Part shown: positions 14,074-24,722 of the stretch, piece by piece
How the letters are laid out: every line of letters begins with the position of its first letter
How positions within the stretch are numbered: position 1 is the first letter of the stretch
Source of the DNA: Ifrita kowaldi
Taxonomy: Eukaryota > Chordata > Aves > Passeriformes > Cinclosomatidae
Direction: 5' to 3'
Assembly: GCA_013398055.1 (NCBI GenBank)
Contig: VZRS01001510.1
Coordinates: 186,001-250,000 of the forward strand
Length of the DNA: 64,000 bases
Notes under the pieces: generated by a model
The model's input: the letters and a program-made list of their open reading frames with translations, nothing else
Told to the model about the DNA's origin: nothing
The model's database searches: none
Position numbers and translations under genes: made by a program

Positions 14074-14408
14074 TTGTTATTGTATTGTTTGCATGAATTA
14101 ACAGCAAGGGGTTCTGAAATAATACCAGACTGGTGGTGAGCCAAGCCATGTATGCTGCAGGGTGAGTGCAGGAGAGGAGGGGTTGTGCTTGCAGGAACCA
14201 CGAGATGTTTTAGTCAATTCAGCAGAAATTAGCCTGTGTATTGCTTATTTTAAAGATCACAGCATCACTGCTTTCATTTGCATTATCAATGCAGAGCAGT
14301 GGCTTTGTCTTGCAGTGATATAGTCCTGGGTACCTAGTCACATGGAAAATATTCCCTGAAAATAATGCCATGGCCATGGGCCTTGTCTGCCATAAGTCTC
14401 GTGAGGGG
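14071..14408. repeat. 338-bp direct duplication, copy 1
   Basis: This block is repeated at 14,410-14,747 with a fixed offset of 339 bases. I counted five substitutions (A/C at 14079/14418, two near 'ggaaccacgagatg', two near the right end) and no indel, so about 98.5% identity. The two copies are separated only by a single N, and the left copy begins in an 18-A run. This is the expected signature of two haplotype versions of one locus placed in tandem by the assembler. A true tandem duplication is possible but less likely. No gene is contained in it. Confidence 0.93.
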
Positions 14409-14409
14409 N
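14409..14409. other. Single-base assembly ambiguity (N)
   Basis: A lone N lies exactly between the two copies of the 338-bp duplication and marks a contig join or unresolved overlap. Confidence 0.95.
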
Positions 14410-14747
14410 AAATTGTTCTTGTATTGTTTGCATGAATTAACAGCAAGGGGTTCTGAAATAATACCAGACTGGTGGTGAGCCAAGCCATGTATGCTGCAGG
14501 GTGAGTGCAGGAGAGGAGGGGTTGTGCTTGCAGGAGCCACGAGAGGTTTTAGTCAATTCAGCAGAAATTAGCCTGTGTATTGCTTATTTTAAAGATCACA
14601 GCATCACTGCTTTCATTTGCATTATCAATGCAGAGCAGTGGCTTTGTCTTGCAGTGATATAGTCCTGGGTACCTAGTCACATGGAAAATATTCCCTGAAA
14701 ATAATGCCATGGCCATGGGCCTTGTCTGCCGTAAGTCTCGTGGGGGG
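14410..14747. repeat. 338-bp direct duplication, copy 2
   Basis: Second copy of the block at 14,071-14,408. After this copy the sequence continues with unique DNA ('catgaacaagaggggttt'), whereas copy 1 stops at the N. The mismatch level looks like ordinary heterozygosity between haplotypes. Confidence 0.93.
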
Positions 14748-15378
14748 CATGAACAAGAGGGGTTTAGGGAGGTTGCTCATTTTCCCTTCAAGGGGCCATC
14801 AGCTTTCTATTTTCCTTCTGGTTTTTCTGCTGTTTTTAAAATTATAAAGCTGAAGAACAGCTACCTCCATTTATACACATTTTTCAAGAACGATACCTTT
14901 TGTTCTTGACACACAACATCTTGAATTAAACTGTACTTCATCTGTTTGAACAATACACACCTTCTCTTTCAATAGTGAAGAAAACGACTTGGTGAGTGGG
15001 ACAATCTACTTTTTTTCTCTCAAGTGTCCCAGCTCAAGCTGTTAGAAGATCTGCAGATGTTACTCTCCAGTCCTCTCAGCCCCGCAGCTAGGTCACCTCT
15101 GGTCCTTTTGCACACCTGCACTGGGGCTGGTGGGTCTGCAGGGCTGTGGACATGCTTTTTACGGCTTTGCTTTCCTGTTGAGAGCTTCTGCCTGGAAAAG
15201 CCCAGTCACACTGATGTCAGTAAGACCCGTGCTGGTTTCAGTACAGGTCTTTGAGATGTTGAGCATGGCTCTAGTGGAATTAAGTTTTATGCCTTCATCT
15301 GTTTCCCTCTGTACATACTTTTGCCTGTATCAAACATTTAATTTTATCTCTCTGGATTTTTTTATAATTTATCTTTGA

Positions 15379-15409
15379 ATATACATATGTATATGTGTGG
15401 ATGTATATA
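15379..15409. repeat. TA/TG-rich alternating tract
   Basis: An imperfect alternating tract of ATATACATATGTATATGTG type. Low complexity; no other signal. Confidence 0.65.
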
Positions 15410-15800
15410 GCATACAGAGTCATGAATAAGTTTACATAATTTGTTTTTGATGGGGAAAAATACAAAAGGAGGAAGATTTTAAATCAAAAACTTGGAAATT
15501 ACAAAGAAAATTAATACAATGTCCTATCCACACACATCTGTGTTTTGAAGATGCTCTTATCTGTAGGAATTTTTGCACTGATCTTTCAGCTTTCAACATC
15601 TCTTAATATTTTAAAATTGTTTTGAGTGTGAATATATGTCTGGAGCAAATAATCATGAATTACCATTCTGCAGGATTGGTAAGAATACTTATTCTTTGCA
15701 ATATTTTTATTGGTGTGGCCAATTTTGCTAAGGCACCAGCATCATCAATAATTTCAATATAATTTTTCAAAGTACATTTGTTAATACATAAAGGGGCCAG

Positions 15801-15816
15801 CCAGTAGAGGGGGCAC
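15801..15816 (+). promoter_or_regulatory. Possible CTCF-like motif
   Basis: 'ccagtagagggggcac' contains AGGGGGCAC, close to the CTCF core AGGGGGCGC, and a CCA to its left at one or two bases more than the usual spacing. It sits about 4 kb upstream of the CpG island. A single motif match by eye is weak evidence, and chance occurrence is plausible. Confidence 0.25.
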
Positions 15817-16885
15817 AGAAGCCAAAACACTGTTTTGGTAATGTATCAGAGATGGGCATTTTCCCCTACCTGTATTTGTGTGTGTTGCGCATGTTGTGCT
15901 CATGCAGAGAATAGAAGAGAAACATTTCATATCCCTTAATTTACCTTTACTAATTTACCCTCAGTGAAAATGTGTTCTCTCTTAATTACAAACACTCTTA
16001 GAGACTGTTTCATTAAATATGTTGAAAGAAAGTGCATTTGCAGAGGATGTAGAGCATTTGCCATCTGATGGTTTGCATCATGTATATAATTTTTCAATAA
16101 CAGAGCTAGAAATTGTCTGCGTGCTTCTTCTGAAGAGGAGAGCAGGAGGGATAGAAGGATCCCAAATATTTAAGGGGTCCTAGGCTCCTGACTGGCAGAA
16201 CACCGTGTTTTTATGAGTTGAAATTTAAGGAACAGGCAGCTCCATAGTCTGCACTGGTTATGCTGTGGATGTGGGGTCCCAGGAGCAGCCAGGGCGACAG
16301 GCAGAGGCAGACCCGGTGATGCCCAGCTGCTGCAGCCGGATGGAACACGGACGGCTGCCGGAGAGCAGAGAACAAAAGTAAAGCAGATGCCCAGAAGCCA
16401 GACATACAGGGAGGTCAGGAAGGGACAGATAAAGGATTTCACTACTTAAAAGGGAGAGAGATAGACACTTGGAGGACAAACAGGAACACCAACCACAGAG
16501 AGGAAATCCATGCAAGCACTGAGTCAGACACGCTGCTCCACAGCAAACCAAAGGCAGGAGGATGAAAGTGGCTAAGATCGAAGAAACTTCTAATGTAACA
16601 GTTCCTTGAGAGGGAAAGCCAAGGAATACAGGGGTAAAAGGGGGAACTTTATATTCTTACACAAATAAGACTTTATTTTGTGCCTTGGGAACCTGGTGTG
16701 CATGAGGAACAACCACAGATGGTGCTCACTAAAGCCTGCTTAGTGAGGTAGACACGCCGGCTGAAGGCCCATCGGAAGTCCTTTGGTAATCCCACAGGAG
16801 AATTAAGCTCTGAACAGCAAACTTTGGGTCCGCATAAGGAATCCAACTGCCTTAAAACACCAGAGTGTTTCCATCCCTGTTTTGA

Positions 16886-16977
16886 TTTTGGCCCATCTCC
16901 ATCTTTTTTTCCTGCCAAATTCCCATTTACTTCAATAGATGTTTTGCTTGACTGAGTCATGAGGTAAGGGCTGGACC
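16886..16977. repeat. Degenerate palindromic sauropsid repeat (CAATGG type)
   Basis: The core 'ctgccaaattcccattt', then 'acttcaatagatgttttgc', corresponds with a few changes to the widespread core CTGCCAAAACTCCCATTGACTTCAATGGGAGTTTTGCC, given here in the text only as a family description. The flanks 'ttttggccca' and 'taagggctggacc' fit the inverted GGGCCAAAT/GGATTTGGCCC-type ends. This explains the open frame on the minus strand here. Element type is inferred from symmetry and recalled family members. Confidence 0.55.
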
Positions 16978-19356
16978 TGAGACCACAAAACATTGTAATA
17001 TGCAAGTCTGCAAGGGACGTATTATTTTGTGATGTTTTCAGGAATTTTAATGGTGGCCTTTGGAGTAAATTTACTGTATGTGGCATGTGACAGTAACTCC
17101 AGCTTTAAATATTCATGACAGCAGATGATAGTTTCTGGTATGACATTTTCTTCTGTCTTTTTTGATAGGCAACTCATTCAGCACTTTGCAAATGTAAAGA
17201 TTTTAATCTCTGGAGCACACTACAAACTGGATTTACCACTAATATGAATTTACTATAAATATAATCCATTACAGCAAAACAAAGGTGTATGGCTGAGAGG
17301 AGCAATAATGCCTCCCTCACCACTTCTGCAGTGCTACCAATGCCAGATACGAGCATTTTTAATTATATTCAGCTTGTTTTTAAATTCCTGGTCCCAGAAG
17401 TTATTTGAATATGAGACCATTCAAGCTTCTATTTCTTTTTAAAAGTAAGTAGTTAGCTCTCAGGCCTGTGCAAAATAAATTGGGAACACAATCCTGATAC
17501 AATCCTAAAAGTTCGAGAGCTAGCTGTTGAAGAACAAATACTTCTTAAGAGCTTCCATATGACTTTTCGTATGGCTTTTTCGTATGCCATATTAGCAGTA
17601 CTGCCACTGATTATTTCCAACAGCTCTCCATGGATTTGTTCTGCTCCATCTCCTGCTCAGTGCACAGAGCCAGCACCATGGTCACCAGCTGATAGTCAGT
17701 CACTAGAGTCTTTATTGAGGGGTGTTGCACAAAGGCAAAGCAATATTCTAATTGCAGTTGTGTAAAGAAGAAAAGCTGTCAGCAGGGGGGGAGAAGGTGA
17801 TCTGGAACAGGATAAACACCCCAACCCCAAAGTAAATGTACTAGTTATGCAAGAGACCCCTATCCATGGAGACATTGGTTAAAACAGAACATGGTACAGA
17901 TGGGTCCCTGCATAACCTTCAGCAGACCATTTCCACCCCGTGAGGAAAGTCTACTTATTTCTGAGTGATTACCTTAAGAACAATGAAAAAGACTGATTTT
18001 TGACTGATACTTGACCTGATACCTCTCTTTTTTCTGCCAACACAATAAAAAATGCTTATAATAGAATAGTTTTGCAATGTTCCTCTGCTTCCTTCCATCA
18101 GTAATGACAACCAGGTATATTCTCAGTTCTCTAGAGAGTACATCTAGCTTAAATGCTCTCTGCAAGATCAGTAGGAGAAACCATACTTGTGGGAGTTGCC
18201 ACTCATTTTAATCTTATAACTACTTAATGTTTCATATTTAAAGAGTTCGTAGTCACAGGACAGATTTCTTCATTGAGATGTCATAATCACAATTGGCTAA
18301 GCCAGGCTGTGGGGCAGGAGTGCTGTCAGTATCCCTCACTGACAGCACACTCAGGTGTGCTGTGATGGACAGGTAGTGTTTTCTGACAGAAAGCAATTGT
18401 TGGCCAGAAGAGTCTCTTCTGTCCTGACAGACTATGAGTCCGATGACTCCATCTCTCACTACATTACAGAAAAAATACTGCAGGCAGGAAGCCAGCAGAA
18501 ATCTTTAACAGTGTATTGTCTAAGCAGCTGAGTCTACCATGAACACGTCCTCTGCTTCTCAGTTCAGCGTCCTGTAGACCCAGTTTTGCTATTCTGATGC
18601 ACTGAGCCTCTCCGAAGATAGGGCGTAGCCTGCTGGGGAGGAGACAAAACTTTAAGGCCTGGCTGTGGCACTGCCTAGCTGAGGAACAAAGGACTACCAC
18701 AATGTTCATCACGTTGCTGTCTATGGCAAAGAACTTTTTTGATCTAGTTTTCTTGGAGAGAAACCAAAAAAAAATTTTCGGGGGAACAACAGCTGACTAT
18801 CCCTACATCAAGCCCTTCTCCCCATACTCACACCTGCCCCGCAGAGAGAATGACAGGGTTACCAACATAACAAAGGTTAATTATGTAAAACACATCAGAG
18901 CTGTGCTTGCATGGTGCGATGGTGATAATAAACGCACCAAGAGAATCGAAGGCAGCAGACAATTGCAGGCAGTGTGCCTGCCCCTCTCTGCTCTCACACC
19001 TTTGCTGTGCAGAGACAGGGGCCAGCCTTTCTAAATATCTGCAAGAATTGCAACTGTGCTGCTGGAGCCGTTCCCTTTGGAATTCGTTCCGCTGTGTAAC
19101 CCCTCTTAGAAGAGCTCCCCAGGTGGTTTCTCTTCCTTTAAATTCTTGTGTGTGGAAAAACCCAAGAGGTGTGATGCTCTCCCTGGATTTAATTTATCCT
19201 GCTGTTGCATTAACCAGCTAGGTAACTCGCAGTAAGTTTGTAAATAAACGAAGACTAAAAGGAAGGACTAAAAAGAAGACAGGAGGGCTTGCTCAGGCAA
19301 ACAGAGAAGGATGGGGTGGCAACGCCTGGATCCCGCACCCTTCGCTTGTCCTTGCA

Positions 19357-19373
19357 GGGGCCGGCGGGTTCAG
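19357..19373 (+). other. Alternative splice donor in the CpG island
   Basis: A second consensus donor, CAG|GTGAGC, ends a possible exon at 19,373. Just upstream, 'cgcttgtccttgcag' looks like an acceptor, so the 17 bases between could be a microexon, or the donor may end an alternative first exon starting further left. Only the donor is well supported. Confidence 0.3.
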
Positions 19374-19639
19374 GTGAGCACGCCCAGCCCTGCCCGGGGC
19401 ACCACCGGGGCGGGCACATTCCCCAGCCCGGCAGCCTTGCCGCTGGCCGGGCCGTGCCGCACCGCAGCCTCCGTCGCTCGGACACGACTCGCGGGTATCC
19501 CCGGTACCGGCCCAGCCCGGGCACAGCCCGAGAACCGCGGGGCGGGGTCGCGCCGCGCTCCGGACCGCCGCCCCTGCTGGAGGGAGGGAGCGAGGGAGGC
19601 AGAGAGGGGCGGGCGGACGGACGGGCGGACGGAGCGGGC

Positions 19640-19753
19640 GCTTCAAGCGTCGCTGTTGCTGCGAGGAGCGAAGTAGGGGCAGAAACTTGTCCGCGGGCAG
19701 CCGGGCGCGCCGCGGAGACAAAGTCCTCGGGGCTGCTCCGCGCCCGCGGACAG
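19640..19753 (+). other. Probable untranslated first exon of an unidentified gene
   Basis: The right boundary is a near-perfect 5' splice site, CAG|GTAAGGG, with the exon ending at 19,753. The left boundary is arbitrary: transcription probably starts downstream of the GC boxes at 19,539-19,613, but no start element fixes it. The exon has no ATG, so it would be 5' UTR and translation would begin in a later exon. Its 3' end takes part in an 11-bp GC-rich inverted repeat (19,688-19,698 with 19,742-19,752) that closes right at the splice junction. I do not recognise the exon and cannot name the gene. Confidence is for an exon ending here, not for its start. Confidence 0.6.
19688..19752 (+). repeat. 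Inverted repeat closing at the first-exon splice donor
   Basis: TGTCCGCGGGC at 19,688-19,698 is the exact reverse complement of GCCCGCGGACA at 19,742-19,752, separated by 43 bases. Continuing outward, T19687 can wobble-pair with G19753 and C19686 pairs with G19754, so the RNA stem would include the last exon base and the first intron base. Nine of the 11 perfect pairs are G-C. Confidence 0.8.
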
Positions 19754-19876
19754 GTAAGGGGGTGGTGGGCCGGGGGCTGACAGCCCCGGCAGGCGCTCCC
19801 ACGTGCCTGTCTGCGGTGAGACCTTGTCCGCCGCTGCGCGTCCCTGCGGCCGGGAGCGGGCGGCTGCGCGGCCGCG

Positions 19877-19908
19877 GGACGGGGTCGGGGTCTGGGTCCG
19901 GGTCTGGG
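19877..19908 (+). repeat. NGGGTC hexamer repeat with G-quadruplex potential, cut by the gap
   Basis: Five consecutive GGG-containing hexamer units (ggggtc, ggggtc, tgggtc, cgggtc, tggg...) run straight into the N gap. More than four G3 runs with 3-base loops meet the usual G-quadruplex pattern on the plus strand. The true length of the array is unknown because the assembly stops inside it. Confidence 0.8.
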
Positions 19909-19948
19909 NNNNNNNNNNNNNNNNNNNNNNNNNNNNNNNNNNNNNNNN
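19909..19948. other. Assembly gap of 40 N
   Basis: Forty Ns interrupt the CpG island right after a G-rich hexamer array, a sequence type that commonly drops out. The real missing length need not be 40. Confidence 0.95.
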
Positions 19949-20300
19949 CCTCTGGCGCCGCCGAACAAAGAGCCGCGGCCGCGCTCGGATCCGCACCCCG
20001 CGCAGCGCTGGGGCGCCCGGCGGGAGCGGGGCTGCAGCCGCGGGGATCCCCGGCTCCGGGCGGGATACCCGCGCCGGCGGCTATCGACCGGATAACCGCG
20101 CTCCTCTGGAGCCCCTGCAGGGAGTCCGGCCGCTGCCACATGCTGGTGCTGTGCCCGGCGCTTCAGGGGGTGCTCACAGGGGAACCTCGCTCCGTCAGTG
20201 CCGCGCTGGGCTCAGCAGCTTCGAAAAACGCCCGTCAGAATTTTAGCAAAATGAAATGGTTTGCTGGCGCGGATCTTAGTTTAAAGATGATCGCGGGGGG

Positions 20301-22440
20301 TGAGCTTTCAAAGTAAGAGGTGAAAAGGGAAACAGTGGCGTGAACAATGACAATTTCAAAAGGTCGGGTTTGTGGAAATAGTTTTAAGCCTGGTGCAGAT
20401 CGTTTGGCGATTTTTGTACCGAGTTCTAATAACGTGGAGTAAATTTCGCCTTTTCATGTCTGCAGCGTTCTTGTCAATTCCCAAGGGAGCAATGTGTATG
20501 AATCTGAGGGTATCATGCTGGGTTTTGTACACATTCAGAACTCCCACTGAAATTAATTTAACGTTTTGTTTTAAGTTACTAGTGGGATTAATGGTCATTT
20601 TCTTTAATCAGCTTTCAGTAAGGCTATACAAGAAAATCCTCCTGGAACCGTTGGGATCTTTGTGTATGCAAAGAATGTGAAAGGAAACCAGTACTTTGTA
20701 TGACCTTTTTTATCTAACTAAACTTACAATAATGTGCATCTATGTTTTTGGCATGAGTGAGACTTACAATCCGGCAAATGGGTTTACTTCTGTGGCTGTT
20801 CCCTGTGGGAGGCCGTGGTTGGTCCTGGCCAGGCTTGCTCTCTGTAGTTGGGAAAAATATAGATTTCTTGCTCTGGGTGCTCTGCTGTGGACCCAGTGCA
20901 CCCTCTCCTTTATGCCAGTTCATCGGACCCTGTGGAAAGCCAGTTCCAGGAACCAATGTAGCAGAAACCTAATCCAGACCCAGAGCTTCTTTTGCAAGAT
21001 TTCTTTGCGGCTTTGCCTTCCCAGAGGAGTGTCTGGGGGAGATGCTGAGCCCCAGTGCTCTGGGGAGAGGGAAAGCGGGGAGCACCCTTATTGCTCTAAT
21101 TTCAGTGTCCGATAACTGTAGCAGGGCTGAAACTACACAGCTGGGCTGTGATTGTGCTTTGGGTGGTTTAAACTACTGCAACCTGGGACTGCCCTGGCAG
21201 CCCCTGCCTACCTCTGATTCTTTTCCCCATTCATAACAGCACGAACACTTGTGCTGCCCTGTGGTGATCTGGATCTAGGCACTGAGCAAAAAACAGATGT
21301 AATTTTAATCTGGATCAATTCCATGATTTGGTTCATTAGGAGGTAAGAGAGGAGGAAAATGGATGTGGAGAAGGTAGGGTAGCTTTTTTTACTGGCAAAA
21401 CTTGATACAGCTGCCAAAACTGCTTGTGGAACTGCAATGTGACTGTAGGTGCTCCTAGGTGCCTTTCCCCCTCCCTGCCTCCCCCTGGGAGCCTGTCCCA
21501 TGACTCTGCATGTAGCCTTGGGAGCCTTCACTCTCTGGGTAAAAATGAGCCTTTGCTAATTAATCCATTAAGTGTAATGGAGTAGTTTGTAACAGAAAAA
21601 TTAAGCAAGTGCCCATGTGTTTGCATAATTGTTGCTTTGGACAACAATAAACGCTGTAGGTAGAACAGCACAACATGCAGGGTTTTATAAAAAGTGTGTG
21701 AGTTTGTAAGCACTTACTGGATTTTGCTGCTCTCTGCAGTGTCTGTCTAGCACTTAACGCACAGGGTGAGCCAGATGTTTTACAGTCAGTCATGAAACTT
21801 GTATTAGTAAGTGATTATCACATGGGCTTGTGACAGGAAAGGGTGCTAATCAGCCAGATGAAATAAGATGTATGTGTTTCTCAATCCTGGGGCTCATGGA
21901 AAAGTAGAAACTGAATCCCAGTGGAAGAGAGCAGAGTGTTTGCTGCAGCAGAAGATGGGGAATCTGTTCTTTCTGTTCTTGGTTGCACCATCCCCATGTG
22001 TTGCTTATACTGGCTCTGCTGACTATGAGTTGGATCAGATCACTGACCAGGCTGAGAATTAGTGCTCACGATGGGGAAAAGACCATCAGCATGCTGACTG
22101 CTGTCCTGTTTCAACACTTGCAATAGTGTCATCTGAAGACAGGAGGTGGCAATTGATGGCCAGAGATGATGGTTCTTGTGAGACCTCCCCTTTGCGTAGC
22201 AGTGCAGTTTTAGCTGATGTCGAGTTGTTGGTGCAGTTGCCTCTTCCATTCCAGTTATTGCAGTCTCTTGAGAAGCTGGCAGAAGGTATTCATGTGGTGC
22301 TCAGGTCCTGGGCATCCCTCACTGTCTCACATTCGATCCCTACTGAAAGTATTCTGACTGTCTGGAAGTCACAAATTGCTGCAAGTGCAAGTGTTAATTA
22401 GCTGTCAGTTTTTACTTACAGAAGAGAGGAAGTCTACTTT
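20301..22440 (+). other. Probable first-intron sequence, no exon recognised
   Basis: After the CpG island the sequence drops to ordinary composition. A 139-codon plus-strand frame at 20,696-21,115 starts at a non-ATG codon, overlaps another plus-strand frame and a minus-strand one, and resembles no known protein. I treat it as chance. No interspersed repeat is recognised here. Confidence 0.5.
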
Positions 22441-22514
22441 GCCCATGGCCATGGGATTGAAATAGATGATCTTTAAGGTCTCTTCCAACCCAAACCAATC
22501 TATGATCCTATGAT
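22441..22514 (+). mobile_element. CR1 LINE terminal fragment
   Basis: Only the last ~74 bases of CR1 are present: 'gcccatggccatgggattga', 'tagatgatctttaaggtc', then 'tcttccaacccaaacc' and two ATGATCCTATGAT-type terminal units. It is a very short, 5'-truncated sense copy that still has the terminal octamer-like repeats, so the 3' end is complete. Confidence 0.92.
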
Positions 22515-24690
22515 ACATTTGCCTCCAGGACTTGATGGTATTGATCTATGGGATTTGGATATTCTTCCTCTTGGGTCACAGCACAGATCATCAAGGAGCT
22601 GACCAAGACCTGATCGAAAGACAGGTTTTTTGTTTGTTTTTAATAGCAGATGTGCTTCCAAAACCTGCATTTGTTAGCCAGATCTGAGCTCTTCCATGCT
22701 CAGCTGATGGTGTTACCATCAGGCACTGCTGAAGGCCTCACTGAATTGCCTTCAGTAGGATGCCTGCAGAGGTCATGTGGGTGCCCTGCCCACTGACTGC
22801 ACAGGTGAGCTCCAGGTTCTGTCTACTCACATTTGCAGCTACAATTTTACTCAAACCTTGTGTTTGATAGTGCCTGGGCACATTGATAAGGATCCTTCAT
22901 GCTGCTGTGGAACTCCCTTTATAGATTGATATGTTGCCTTACCGTTTAGAGGCAAAGGTGAGATTCTGATGGTGCCAAAGTGAAGTCATTGCTTCTGAAA
23001 ATTTAAGAATAGTAATAATATAGTGATAACGGATGGGAAAAATTTCAACAGTTTCTGTGTAGACTCTTAAATTCTCTGTGGGATTTTTTCCCTTTCTGAA
23101 AAGTAAATTGCAGTGACACAAAGTAATTCATTGTAAAAGTTTGGACAAATGCTACCAATGAGATTATATAATACAATAGCGAAGGAGTTTATTATGAAGC
23201 CTGTTCTTGATTCAAAGAAGAAAGATTTTCCCTGGTGGATTGTGGATAGTTTATAACTTCCTCTCCCATCCCAAAACCGTATGTGTCATATTGTGCAACC
23301 ACAGAAATATATGCTTGCTCCTCTTCAGCAAATAGTTTGTGAGGACTATGATAGCAGTTTCAAAGCTTGTAGTTCATTGCTTGGGATAACATAGTTGAAA
23401 ATAAGGTTTACTGTTGATAGTAATTAAAGTATGAGCACTTTTCTGGCTTTGTTTCTTTTTTTTCTGGACCGTGTTAAATGCTGGGTTGTCTAAATTTAGA
23501 AGTGTTTCTAATGTCTGTAGATACTGAGACAACAATTTCGTAGGTGATCTCACTGTGTTCTTTTTCTCTTTAGAATTGTGTACTTTTTTCTTTATTTTAA
23601 ACCAAATTATTTGAAAAAGAGTTATCGAGTAAGAGTAATAAATAGGTTGTGCATGGTTTTTTTTATCACATCTGGCATTGTATCAAGTATGCTGTGATAG
23701 CCCATTTGCAAAGCAAATAGGTGTTATTGAGAAGCCTTGAAAGTTTTGATCAAGGGGGAAAATGACAGCAAAGGAAGCGAGTTTTCTTTGCTTTATATGT
23801 AATTCTTATCACTTAATTTTTAACTTTTCATTTCTTTCTTGGTTTGTTTAGTTTGGCTTTTCTTTCTTCTTTAGTATAGTGTTTCTTATTCCTAGCATGT
23901 GTGCTTATATCCCAAATATCATGGAAGTGTGTTTCTCCACAAGCAACAGTGACATCATCCCAAGGAATGAAGGGTGAGAGAAACACCCGCAGCACATGAT
24001 CACCTCGTGAGTAAATTGTCTTTTCTGTTGCGGGCACTTGGTGCCTTGCTGTGGGGACTGGGTCAGACCGTGCCTGGGCACAGCGTTGTGGGATAGCACT
24101 CTGGCTTGTCTTTGCTCACCCATGAGCTCCTTTTCCCTGGGTGATGCCGTGGCTGGGTCAGAGCACTGTGGGGTTATCCACCGCTCATGTGTCCGTAGTC
24201 TGTCCGGCTTGGTGTTGACGAAGGAGCCAGCGCTGTGACATGCCAGCTTGCCAATGACTTGAAGAGGGTCTTGATATTGAAGGTGCCAGGAGGTCCCTTG
24301 GCTGCCTTGGTGCCTGGTTGTGCTGTGTCATTTGCTAATGTGGTTTCTTTCTTGCTGGCCTGCATCTTAATGGAGTTCTTCAACCACGCTAACTGATTGT
24401 AATAACTTTTGCCTGTCTAGACAGGGCCTTACTGTGTCTGATTAGATCCCAGCCTTGTGGCGTGCATCACTGCCTGTTTCTTATAAATGTGATGAAAAAA
24501 AAAGGTGCACATTAATAGTGCTTAGTCTGTTTTTTGCATTGCAGTGTTGGTATAAAATATTTATAGATGTTTACTTTTTGCCTGGAGGAAAATAATTTTA
24601 GTCAAATGTCTCTAGGATGCAATTTAGAAGGGAACTTCTTATCTCCAGTAAGGAAAGAGCAGACAAATGTTCTCTTTGAGGATATTAATT

Positions 24691-24722
24691 GGGGTTCCAC
24701 TGAAGTCAGTTGCGGAAGTTTG
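24691..24722. repeat. Possible fragment of the CAATGG-type palindromic repeat
   Basis: 'ccactgaagtcagttgcgg' followed by 'aagtttg' resembles the core CCACTGAAGTCAATGGGAGTTTTG of the sauropsid palindromic family. Only about 30 bases match, so this is weak. Confidence 0.25.

Larger units (their letters stand above)
14748..19319. other. Upstream stretch preceding the CpG island
   Basis: No recognised gene. One 137-codon minus-strand frame at 16,673-17,086 overlaps a palindromic repeat relic at 16,886-16,977 and is not a gene. An AT-rich tract and a possible CTCF-like motif are listed separately. The last kilobase before 19.3 kb is still CpG-poor, so the transition into the CpG island is abrupt. 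Confidence 0.6.
19320..20300 (+). promoter_or_regulatory. CpG-island promoter
   Basis: CpG dinucleotides become very dense from about 19,325 and fall off after about 20,290, in sharp contrast to the CpG-poor flanks. GC boxes GGGGCGGG occur at 19,407-19,414, 19,539-19,547 and 19,606-19,613. A CGGA/GGAC-rich repeat follows at 19,611-19,638. No convincing TATA box or ATG-initiated reading frame is seen. Two consensus donors on the plus strand, and no CAGGTAAG-like donor on the minus strand inside the island, argue for rightward transcription. The 40-N gap at 19,909-19,948 hides part of the island. The gene is not identified. Confidence 0.85.

Noticed and set aside
19255..20316. Long open frames on both strands through the CpG island (up to 294 codons)
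   Set aside because: They are caused by high GC and the N gap (translated as X), overlap in four or more frames, are rich in Pro/Arg/Ala and match nothing; the island is better read as promoter and 5' UTR.
20696..21115. 139-codon plus-strand frame just after the promoter
   Set aside because: Non-ATG start, overlapping open frames, no splice context, and no recognisable protein.
22754..22804. Possible small exon ending at ACAG|GTGAGC
   Set aside because: The donor is good but the acceptor 'gccttcag' has a poor polypyrimidine tract and the peptide is unrecognised.
23895..23975. Possible exon between 'cttattcctag' and 'gaagg|gtgaga'
   Set aside because: Both sites are mediocre, and nothing about the 26 open codons resembles a known protein.
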